Shown here: piece by piece, positions 55,288 through 64,000 of the stretch
Layout of the letters: every line of letters starts with the position of its first letter
How positions within the stretch are numbered: the stretch's first letter is position 1
Source of the DNA: Hippasteria phrygiana
Lineage: Eukaryota > Echinodermata > Asteroidea > Valvatida > Goniasteridae
Reading direction: 5' to 3'
NCBI GenBank assembly: GCA_037893225.1
Contig: JAZGUH010000765.1
Coordinates: 248,001-312,000 of the forward strand
Length of the DNA: 64,000 nt
The notes under the pieces: generated by a model
Told to the model about the DNA's origin: nothing
The model's input: the letters and a program-made list of their open reading frames with translations, nothing else
Databases searched by the model: none
Translations under genes and position numbers: made by a program

Positions 55288-56681
55288 TCTACTTTTGAGG
55301 GCGGGACCCGACTATGGAAATCGTGGCTAAACATGCATCATTCATATCACGTGACTGGTCTGACCTCCATGGTTAAGTTTGACCGATTGCCCCAATTATG
55401 CAAAATGCGCCTGCGGTCGACGCGACGTGTAATATAATACCGTTTGAAAAAAACGTGGATGCACTGTACTACTGTGTACAAAAGCCACTTGTACATACAA
55501 TGTACATGTATATGTACAATCATGGAGGTTGTGTTTTCTTCCTCCATGGTACAATGTACATATCCAATGAACACTGTGGATACATATAGTATAGTGTACG
55601 TATGTATAGGTACTTGAACTTCAAGTTTGAATAACTTGGAGTTTCTGATCTTTCTTGCTACGTCCCAGAATGAGATATGACAATTTACCTGCAGGTGTGC
55701 ACTTTAATCTGGGATGTTAATTAGCCAATGTAAATTTTTAAATTATTTTTTATCAAAGATTGATTTTTGCCAGTCTTGTTTAATTACATGTACAAACATG
55801 TGGTGCCGTTTTTTGCAGCCAGCCATGGCCAGGCCCAGTATTGTATTGGATATTTCAGTCCAGTTAGTTGCATGCACAATATATTTAAAGGACGTCTTTG
55901 GTCAACTTTTGACTGAAAAACGTTTTTACTCACTTTGTCTTCAAGGTGGAGCTTAAATTCATCATTGTCTTAATTATTTATATTCCTCCCAATATAAAAT
56001 TCCTCCACTAAATACATTACATTCCTACATGTGTATAGTAATCCATGTATACCAATATTTAAAAAAGTGAACATGAAGAAGAGAAGTCTGAAATAGCAAG
56101 CCCAGCAAACCACTTAAATGCAGTGGATTTAAAATCAAAGTAGATGGTTAACTTCACTCAATTATTCTAATTCTTAAGGTAAACATAATTTTTCACTGGA
56201 TAAAATGTATTTCTGTAAAGATTTAAACCATTATTGTAAAGTTACATTTATGTTAACATATACTTTACCATTGAAGGTTAGAACTGCCACAGAGTTCATC
56301 AAAAATATGAAACACACCATTTGTTACATCTCTTTTTTCATGTATTTTCAATTTCCATCCTGAAAAATTAAATTGGTAGATGTACCGGTAATTTACTACT
56401 CGGTGTAAAATAATCGACATTACATGTACATGTACATGTGGCATTTTAAAACATGTATAATACATTTACTTCTACAAACTGGCTGGGACGTCCTCCATTC
56501 TGAAGTCTTTTTAAGTTTATCACCTCACATGTTTATACACCAGTGTTCTAGCTCGTACAGTGTACATGCACAATATATAATGTACATGTCATCGGGTAAT
56601 ACCTTCTCATAAATGTTTACCTTCACTCATCAAGCGCGCCTCCATGATTTGACTATGACATGTGTGGAGACCGGGAAAAGG
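55288..56681. other. Unassigned stretch with palindromic block
   Basis: At 55505-55562 GTATATGTACAATCATGGAGG pairs with CCTCCATGGTACAATGTACAT around a 12-base loop (stem shown in shortened form), and ACATGTACATG words recur through 55480-56590. The ACTTAACCATGGAGG phrase is shared with 41292-41306. No gene recognised. Confidence 0.45.
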
Positions 56682-56760
56682 GGGGGGGGGGGGGGGGGGG
56701 GGTGGGTATCATGAAATTTCCAAAACCAACCAACTGAAAATTTCGAAGGGGGGGGGGGGG
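56682..56760. repeat. Two poly-G tracts
   Basis: A G run of about 21 at 56682-56702 and one of about 13 at 56747-56759, separated by ordinary sequence. No matching C run or recognised ends. Confidence 0.85.
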
Positions 56761-57815
56761 AATGGACACTACGCTGTTTATTACACATGTATTAATTATG
56801 GTCCATACACAAACCCAAATTTAACCCTCTTTCCGACAATTCTACTGTAATTTCCATGTGAAATTTATAATACCTCCTGGTCTATTTCAATTGTTTTCTT
56901 CTGTCTGGTTTTATTGTCTAGGGGTGATCTTGTCATAAAGTGTGTGTGGGTGGAGATATATTCCCCATCCCCACAACCCCGAAATCTATGTTTTTGCCTT
57001 CACTTTATCAACACTTCTTCTTGTCGAAAATGTTTTGGGGATTATATTTAACTATAAAAGTTGGGCTATTATGTACGCCGTATGTATCACCATTTGTTAA
57101 TCCTTTCTGATATGTTTTCCTTTGTATAAAAATTGTTGTTTAAAAAAAAAATTGAAAATGATCAATATGACTGTAATGAAATCAATTGTGATGTAGTTCT
57201 TTTAACAATATATGTACACCGACTACTGCATGTATTTTTTCTATTACATGTGGAATAGTAAGCACGTAAACACACTGGCTGTCATCGAAGGTTATAGTTC
57301 TAAATTTACATTCGGAAGTATTAAAATATACCTCACATGTTCACTCATCCGCACAAATATTTCGTATAGGCCTACACTTTATTTAATGTCTAAATAAACT
57401 TCAGCTGCACTACAGAAATCAGCTGCACTACAGCATGGAGGAATGGAGACACTTCGCGGATTTTAACGACACGTACGTCGTGCCTATACGTCAACTTAAA
57501 AAATATTTCCCACAGACGTGACAGACTGGGTCACGCGGATCGCGTATCGCGCAATCCTTCATTCAAAACAATACAACGGTCGACGCGGGCCCGGGCGCGG
57601 TGAATTCAAATTTCCAGACAACACAACACACATACACAAAAAACCGCACCCAGAGGGTGATGACCGCACCGCGTCCTATTTAATCGTGCATGCTCGCCAA
57701 GTTATGAATAATTCATTTGTCAAGGTCAAACTCAATCGCTGATTGGCTCCCCCGGAAAGTCGGGGGAGAATGTCGAAAAAGTAATGAAAAAGTTAAGACC
57801 CGCGGACAGAAATAT
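56761..57815. other. Unassigned stretch
   Basis: A tandem pair TCAGCTGCACTACAGAAA lies at 57401-57433 and a CTCCCCCG/CGGGGGAG hairpin at about 57747-57768. No gene recognised. Confidence 0.45.
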
Positions 57816-57986
57816 CCAAGACCTTCGTGGAAGTGAAGAACCGAGCAAAGAACAGTGGAATCGATTCTTGTCAGAGCGCGTAATATATGAAACATTATCG
57901 AATACAATCAGAATCGATTTACTGAGAAACAGCGCCCTCGTTCGGAAGGAAAAAAAGGAACACGAAGGTCTTGGAACCAAGACTAT
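57806..57986. mobile_element. MITE with CCAAGAC ends, copy 2
   Basis: CCAAGACCTTCGTG at 57816 and CACGAAGGTCTTGG ending 57974, with AGAAATAT on one side and AACCAAGACTA on the other, matching copy 1 in inverted order. The inner stem positions changed together (GTTACTGT versus CTTCGTG). The 80-codon frame across it is a shadow. Confidence 0.75.
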
Positions 57987-59029
57987 ATTCCAACCAGTAA
58001 CAGGTGAATATCAAGATAAATACTGATAGATGTTGGATAAGATTAGCCTGGGATGGACCGGCACAAACACGGTGACTGGAGTGAATATGTACGCATATGA
58101 CGCAATGTGTGAGTTGGGCGTTTAGTTCATGCCATTATGGGCAAGGGCATCAAAATAAAAAAAAATGCATTCAAAAATGGGTAAGCGGGGATAAACTCTG
58201 TGATATAATTCATTCTTATAGGAAAATACATAAAGAACTAAAATCTTTGTAAGTAGTAGGGGGCCTAAGATTATGGTGTTTGCATAAAGAACATACAGAT
58301 TCATCAAATTCGCTGCAAATCATATTTTAGATATCTTTTCGTTGGTTGGAACAACATTCCTGTACAATATTAGTATTTTTTGTTTAGAATCTTCTGTTGT
58401 TGTAAATGGCTTTGTCGACTATTTGCCATTTTTCCCAGAAGTTTTTCATAAAATCGTTACTATAATTATCGAAACAAATAAGCATGAAATGTTCGGAAAT
58501 TGCGAAATTGCTTCAACTGTATTGCAGGGCCTACTAGTTTTTCTGACACATGAATTTACTTAGTTGATATGTTAAACCTAGCACGGTCCCACAGATTTTT
58601 CAAAATATTGTCCTTCACACAATTGAATAGTCAGACGAGCCAATCTTCGGCAACTTCATAATTAACCAGCCGATCGAGTTCATGTCATTTTGGGCACAGT
58701 GAACTCAAGCAACACGTCCACAGGTTCGTAAGGCTGTGAGAGACGCAATATTCGATCTCTTTCCTGTTTTCAATTTCTCATGTTAATGCGGGCCTCTTTT
58801 TTTAACACTCCATATTCAGAATTTCCTGCGATCGGCCCCCTTCAATCACCACGGGTCAATGGCCGTAGCGCTTGGAATAAAACATGACGGACTCACCAGC
58901 CTATTTTAATCCTAAGTGCATTGAAACGGTCGAAGTGCACTGTCCCAAGACCCATTACACACTCATACTTGTCCGGTCGAAGAGAGGTACACAGACAATC
59001 GTTCAGCTGGTTTATAGTGGGAGGCTTTG
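57987..59029. other. Unassigned stretch
   Basis: Nothing recognisable. Confidence 0.4.
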
Positions 59030-59160
59030 GAGACGCTGGTGGCAGCAGACAAACCGATCCTTTTTGCTAGTTCTGAGCATGCGCGCGTTGTTCTGAGCAT
59101 GCGCACAACTGGCGAGAAATATGGAAAAAGATCGGTATGTCTGCTGCCACCACGCGTCTC
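59030..59160. mobile_element. MITE with GGTGGCAGCAGACA ends, copy 2
   Basis: GAGACGCTGGTGGCAGCAGA at the left and TCTGCTGCCACCACGCGTCT at the right, near-exact inverted ends, with GTTCTGAGCATGCGC twice in the centre. Better preserved than 47253-47374. Confidence 0.85.
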
Positions 59161-59482
59161 AAAAGTCACCCAGTACTGCGGTTGAATATGACTTTCTGGT
59201 AGAAGCTAAGGTATGTGGATGTTGGAGAATCCTGTGCTTTAACTTTCAGCAACGTCTGTAGGTAGGATGTTCTATGGGGATGCCCGTAAGGAGGTTTTTG
59301 CCAACCAAATTGTGACCCTGGCGGCATTTGAGGCGTTATAAAAAACTAAAGGAAATAGTGTTTTTGCGACGTTTTAAAACGGTTCAGACATTGTTTGCCC
59401 TCCCTGGCACAAAAAGCTGGATACGCTACTGAGGATACATGTATAGAAGTTTCAAATGGAGGCAGTGTTCGTATAAGCACTG
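59161..59482. other. Unassigned stretch
   Basis: Nothing recognisable. Confidence 0.4.
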
Positions 59483-59654
59483 TGTTACCACGCACAATGG
59501 GTAACAATGGGGACAATGGGACCCCGCGAGGTAGTCTTTAAAAATCTTGGTGTCCCACGAGGAAAACGCTATGGAGTTTGAGATTTCAATAGGGACAAAG
59601 GAGAATAATAATAAAGTGGACAATAATGGTACCCCGTATAAGGGTGCATATGTG
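59483..59654 (-). repeat. Dispersed repeat Y, copy 2
   Basis: Inverted match to 43055-43250 up to the CATTGTCCCCATTGTTACCC block. Its CACATATGCACCC end touches the start of repeat X. Confidence 0.7.
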
Positions 59655-59951
59655 CTCTAACCTTGCATACTCTGTGTGGACCAGTGAACAAAAGATGTCC
59701 TCACGAAGCAGGAAGACTGAACCTTATGGACTTCCTCATGTCCACACAAGGTTCCCCCCTCTCTGAAAAACAGCTTTAGAGGCATTTTGGGGTTAGGGTT
59801 ATATGTCGCAAAATGAAGGGGAATACTTCAGGGGATCATGATAGAAAATGATGGTTAAAAGAGCGTTCATATCGCGAGTGGAGTCAGCTTTTCTCTCCAC
59901 TTTTCTTAACTACATGAACACAAAGGAATGTCCACACTAGGTATGGAACGT
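59653..59951 (+). repeat. Dispersed repeat X, copy 2 (uninterrupted)
   Basis: Gives the continuous form of the repeat at 16657-17238 and the empty site for its fold-back insertion. It lies directly between two inverted Y copies. Confidence 0.75.
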
Positions 59952-59967
59952 ACGTATGTTTGTTCCT

Positions 59968-60090
59968 ACATTAGACTCCTTACGGGGTACCGGGAAGAAA
60001 GGGTAACAATAGGGAAAATAGGCACAAAGGAGAATGAAAGAAGGAAAGTAAAGTCTACAATAGAAGTACCCCGTATGGGTGCATATGTGG
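59968..60090 (-). repeat. Dispersed repeat Y, copy 3 (internally deleted)
   Basis: Retains both ends (CACATATGCACCCATACGGG and TTTCTTCCCGGTACCCCGTA, AGGAGTCTAATGT) but lacks the middle found at 43120-43190. Confidence 0.65.
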
Positions 60091-61202
60091 AGATGTACTG
60101 GATTAATTCCTTACACAGAAGGTCAAGCATTTCTGCGTCTCTGCCCGTAATATTTAGAAACAAGCAGTTCAAAAGTCGCTGAAATACATTTTGTCTGCAA
60201 TTTAATCACAGAGAGAAATGTGGACATTTTCCCTGGGATACCACCTTCCCAAGGTTACTTTTAGAGTCAACGGCCACTGCCTCTTTGCTTACTGTTCTCC
60301 GTACTTATATTTGCTTTTCGTGGTATTATATTGGAGAGGAACAAACAAGAAGCACTATAATTCAGGTCGATCACCCTGTATTGACCAGACGCGGCGCGTA
60401 GAACACTTAACACCCCTACTCATGCCCTCCCGTCAGCTATTTACCATGCCAATTCACATTGTCTTCGAATTCCGCACGGACACCCCCTCGCTGTAAAGGT
60501 ACCCCATTTACACCTTTGTCTCCGGGCTTTTTTAATACTCACCGCACAGTGATATCCCTGCGACGGGATGCGTTACCATGTGCACGCGTTCTGGAGCAGA
60601 GTGGCGCCAACGCGTTTTGGCGCTCAGAGCAAAACACAAGATATCATCGCCGCTGTTTGTGCAAACTTCGCCGGTCGTTGTTGACCCATTTCGCCGGTTT
60701 ATTTTCTTCTTTTACCTTCGCACTCGTGATATCGACGAAATGAAAGCGGAACCGCAAACGAGATCAGGCGAGAACACCCGGTCGGGAATTATGAATCACT
60801 TGAATGACGATGTCTGCATGATTTAGGACTGGGAGAAGGTATTGGATTGAATTGTATTAATAAAAAGAACTAGCTCATACTAGAATATTTTCCAGAAGTA
60901 AGACACTCATGATTTGTCTTTTTAAAACATAAATTCATATCATACGTAAGAATATAATGCAGGGTCTGCTGTCTCCTGGTGTGTCCTTTTACCTCCTCAT
61001 AAAGTCTTTTCCTTTTATTATAATCGGCTCTTTTTGTTAGCGCAAACCGTGTGTTGTTTTGTCGTTAGTGTTCGGTTTTATTGTCTGTGTTGAGTCTTGT
61101 ATCATTTAGGGCCCAGGGAGACAGGGGCATGTTTATGGCGTAAATCGAGGACACACATGGGAAACAATGTTGACTAATTGAGGACAGGAGTGTCATCGAG
61201 GA
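60091..61202. other. Unassigned stretch with CpG-rich block
   Basis: About 60550-60790 is CpG-rich with a GTGGCGCCAACGCGTTTTGG palindromic patch. Frames 60459-60826 lack any known motif. Nothing else recognised. Confidence 0.35.
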
Positions 61203-61530
61203 CGTCCTCGATTAGAAAACATGTACAAAACCAATGGGAGCTGTTACACAAAAGTATAAACAAAAGAGGAACAAAAGAAATCCTCGATTCATTTATTTTA
61301 TTTATTTATTTATTTATTTTATTTATTTACACCATAAACATAGTTGTGTATATGTAGGTTTGTTTTAGCATTTAATAGGGGACCTTCAACAATAGAGGGC
61401 AAATGGTGTCCCCGGTTGAGAAAGGTCCCCGTTTGAAAACCGTGTACAAACCCAATGAGGGTCCTTGCCAAAAAGTTAATATATGAACAATAGGAGGACA
61501 ATAGGAGGTCCCCGATTGAAGGTGTATGCA
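61203..61530 (+). repeat. Repeat Z, copies c and d, with microsatellite between
   Basis: Copy c (61203-61290): GTCCTCGATTAGAAAACATG, TACAAAACCAATGGGAG, AAAGTATAAACAAAAGAGGA, then ATCCTCGATT. Copy d (61428-61515): GTCCCCGTTTGAAAACCGTG, TACAAACCCAATGAGGGT, AAAAAGTTAATATATGAAC, then GTCCCCGATTG. Between them is a (TTTA)n run (61288-61328). Confidence 0.65.
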
Positions 61531-62309
61531 ACTCTTAATACGCTATCAGCACACTTGTGTGTGAGCACACAGTCGTGTTTTCCTATACGACTGAGGACAA
61601 TGCTTTGTGTTTCCTATTGTTCCTCTAATATAACGCAACCTATAGACTAAGCACGTATTGTTACGTCCGAGGGCTGATTTTAACAAAAGACCGACTCCCG
61701 AGGACAAGAAAGATTTCTTTGTATTTTCTTTCTTCTCTTGTCCTCAAATGTTTTTCCAGTACAGCAGCACTTATACTGGGTACCGAATTGTGTGCACACA
61801 ATGCGTGTACATGCATACGCACGATTGGAGATTTTGGGAAATAGTCCACTCTATAATTGAAGGACAGGATTAATAATGGGAAAAACAGCACCCTTGAAGA
61901 AATGGTACGGACCCATCTAAAGTTTGTCAAGTACATCCGGGCAATAAGGAATGCTACACTCAAGGAAAATCCCCATATTTTTAGGATTGATTTACGATGG
62001 TCAAAAAAGTGGGAAAACACTTCATAAACACTTGCAGCAGTCATTCAACGGCAAGGAGAGTCTGTTGACTAAAATGCAAGACCCAGCAGAGTGAAATGAA
62101 TCCAGTTTGAAGAGGCGACTCGTGATTGAAAGATGGCGTGCTATGCAAAAACCGATGGTGTTTTGCCGCTATCTGCAGGCGGTCGAAGTAACTGTCTGTC
62201 AGTGGCCTTTTGGCGCCAAGTCAAAGGACATCTTTTTCGGTGTGAATATTCTTTATTTAAGGAATAAAACAGGGAATAAAATAGCTTGAGTTATCGGTTT
62301 TGAGTGTAA
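61531..62309. other. Unassigned stretch
   Basis: Nothing recognisable; overlapping frames at 61658-62044 lack known motifs. Confidence 0.4.
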
Positions 62310-62325
62310 ACTCTTGTTTTTATAG

Positions 62326-62558
62326 TCCCCGTGAAAATATGCATGGAGGAAACAGCAATGTCACGAACAACTACATTAGAAAGCGGAAGATGGCTAGGCT
62401 TCACCTTTTCAGTAGCGGCGCTTCTAATAGCCTTTTACACATGCAGCTTACATACGTCAAAACATAACGCATATTTATCAACAACAGCAGATTATGATGC
62501 GTCCTCATTTTCCGATTCTAAACAAAAACAATTGAGGGGGATTACCTACGCACCCTGT
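62326..62558 (+). CDS. Possible exon: N-terminus of a type II membrane protein
   Basis: ATG at 62343 starts 72 codons (stop at 62559): 16 mostly polar residues with Arg8 and Arg16, then a hydrophobic span WLGFTFSVAALLIAFYTCSL (residues 17-36), then a Ser/Thr-rich stem and the end KQKQLRGITYAPC. This is the layout of a signal-anchor protein with the C-terminus outside. A pyrimidine-rich TGTTTTTATAG just before 62326 is a good acceptor, and GT at 62557 or 62572 could serve as donor, so this may be a second exon with 5' UTR upstream. RGITYAP recalls the start of GH17-type glucanase domains (G-I-T-Y-S-P), but that is only a resemblance of a few residues. No further exon was found before the window ends. 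Confidence 0.35.
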
Positions 62559-62591
62559 TGATCCCCCATGGGTACGGGCCTGTGTTCGCCT

Positions 62592-63104
62592 ATGCAACGG
62601 AAGTTGTGCCCATCTACTCAATCGGTGCCCATATTAGCCTACGGAAGATAATTGTGCCCACCTACTCAACTGGGTGGCACGCCCATATTACGGACGTTGT
62701 ACCCATCTTTGGTGCCCATATATTACGTACGTTGTACCTATATACTCAACCGGTGCCCAAATTACGGAAGTTGTGCCAAGTGCCCATATTACGAAGTTGT
62801 CCCCATGTACTCGATTGGTGCCCATTATTACGTAAGTTGTACCCATCTACTCAACTGGTACCCATATTACGTAAGTTGTACCTATCTACTCAACCGGTAC
62901 CCATATTACGGAAGTTGTACCCATCTACTCAACCGGTACCCATATTACGGACGTTGTGCCTATCTGCTCAACCGGTGCCCCTTATTACGTAAGTTGTACC
63001 TATCTACTCAACTGGTGCCCATATTACTAACGTTGTGACCATCTACTCAAATGGTGCCCATTATTACGTAAGTTGTACCCATCTACTCAAATGGTGCCAA
63101 TATT
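62592..63104 (+). repeat. 39 bp minisatellite, about 13 units
   Basis: Unit of about 39 bp: GTTGTACCCATCTACTCAAC, CGGTACCCATATTACGGAA, with drift and some shortened units on the left. Because 39 is a multiple of three, long frames run through it (e.g. a 13-residue LRKLYPSTQPVPI repeat), but they exist in more than one frame and there is no start context, so no protein is claimed. It begins about 30 bp after the exon-like ORF. Confidence 0.9.
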
Positions 63105-64000
63105 ACAGAAGGTGATAGTCATAATGATGATTGAGTTCAATAAAAACAAATGAGGACCTCCTTAAGCTCCTTAATTCCAACGGTTCGCAGTGAACTCAGG
63201 CTGGACCGTACGGCGTTTTCCTGACACCCTCAAGATGCGATTAAAGTGTATAGCTGCAGGTATTTACAGATACTCCAAATAATCAATTAGGCTGTCTTCG
63301 TCCGATGGTGCGTGAAACACGACCATCTCGTCATCAGCAAACTGTGAACTCATCGGGGCTGAAATCCGATAGTATTCCTTCACGAGAAGACCAAAGCCGG
63401 GTGAAAAATCGACGTGCTTTAATTAAGCAGAAAGTACGGGCCGGTTGAGCTATGGCGCTGCCGTTTAGACCGTTTCCGCACTCCTGGGCCACTCAAGGCG
63501 ATATTGACTGCTAGCTGCATAGCCGCTGGTTAATTCTATCATCTTTGAAGTTTGACGCAGGAAAATGATAGGTTCGGTTTAAAATATTCTCCTGTTCGTC
63601 CTCGAAAATGAATCGAATCAATGCCGGCGAGTAGACGGAGCTAAAAGGCGATTAATTCCGCCACTCCGGAAAGATTTTGAGAATTTGAAAGGCGCGTTAC
63701 TGCTCCCCTTTGTCATTTAATTATATATATATACATGTAATACCAAGGGTTGTGCAGTTTGGTGATTTGTGTCTAGGGGTATATAAAGATGAATTGCACC
63801 TTTGTATTGACAATTATTTTATTTTGTTCCTGAGAATTATTAATTAATTAATTGTAATACTGATAACATCAGTATCAAACCTATATCAATCTATATCAAA
63901 CCAGTCAGCATATTGATGTCAGTTGTTATGCACAGGCTATATTTGTCTTAATGTGGCATTTCAAGTTGTTTTAATGTGAATTACCGGATGGTTAATTAAC
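63105..64000. other. Unassigned stretch to window end
   Basis: Moderately CpG-rich to about 63700, then AT-rich with a short (AT)n at 63722 and an ATTAATTAATTAATTG palindromic run at 63838. No exon or RNA recognised. Confidence 0.4.

Noticed and set aside
62558..63038. Repetitive 128- and 144-codon proteins
   Set aside because: They are two frames of the same 39 bp minisatellite; open in more than one frame only because the unit is a multiple of three.
62592..63104. CRISPR-like array
   Set aside because: Units are contiguous and diverged without unique spacers; this is a minisatellite in an animal genome.

Overview
This window reads as non-coding, repeat-dense DNA from a multicellular animal, most likely a marine invertebrate deuterostome, with an echinoderm as my best guess. 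The reasons are tRNA-headed SINEs, decayed non-LTR retrotransposons with A/T-rich tails, a broken mariner transposase, dozens of short palindromic elements (MITEs) and no operons or compact genes. The palindrome TAGGCCTA is repeatedly present, and one MITE starts with the GGCCAATTTCATAAAG type of end that I associate with echinoderm genomes. The taxon is an inference; no marker gene is present.

No complete host protein gene can be supported. The coding-like material is: (i) a first-exon-like ORF at 9511-9737 (minus) resembling the N-terminal part of Crypton-derived/DUF3504 proteins, sitting in a mobile element; (ii) a possible exon at 62326-62558 (plus) with a clear membrane anchor; (iii) a weak ORF at 12196-12513 (minus); and (iv) transposon remnants: mariner at 20250-20990, a CR1/Jockey-type LINE at 22385-23734, and the 3' end of another LINE at 54526-54838.

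Layout. 1-9 kb: fold-back repeat, SINE copy, several MITEs including a Harbinger-like one with a TTA target duplication. 9-14 kb: an element rich in CCGTAAA motifs, split by a nested insertion with a long hairpin and the Crypton-like exon; then a GTTTA-saturated element and a second hairpin of the same design. 15-24 kb: SINE, dispersed repeat X with a 228 bp fold-back inside it, tRNA-like sequence, mariner, LINE, second SINE family. 24-38 kb: paired G/C homopolymer element, two copies of a 575-583 bp TIR element, a perfect 106 bp duplication, CCGTAAA and TTGGGTAA elements. 38-47 kb: a CTAGTCA element, diverged tandem repeats, poly-G/C elements, bracketed GTCC-N-CGATT modules. 47-64 kb: more MITEs, LINE end, repeats X and Y, and a 39 bp minisatellite.

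The main structural theme is that several element families share ACACTSTRAAAA-type ends but each is filled with its own short motif and that motif's reverse complement. The second theme is fold-back elements whose two hairpin tips are both GCGAAGC. All repeat relations were found by eye within the window; family names are given only where ends, target duplications or protein motifs support them.
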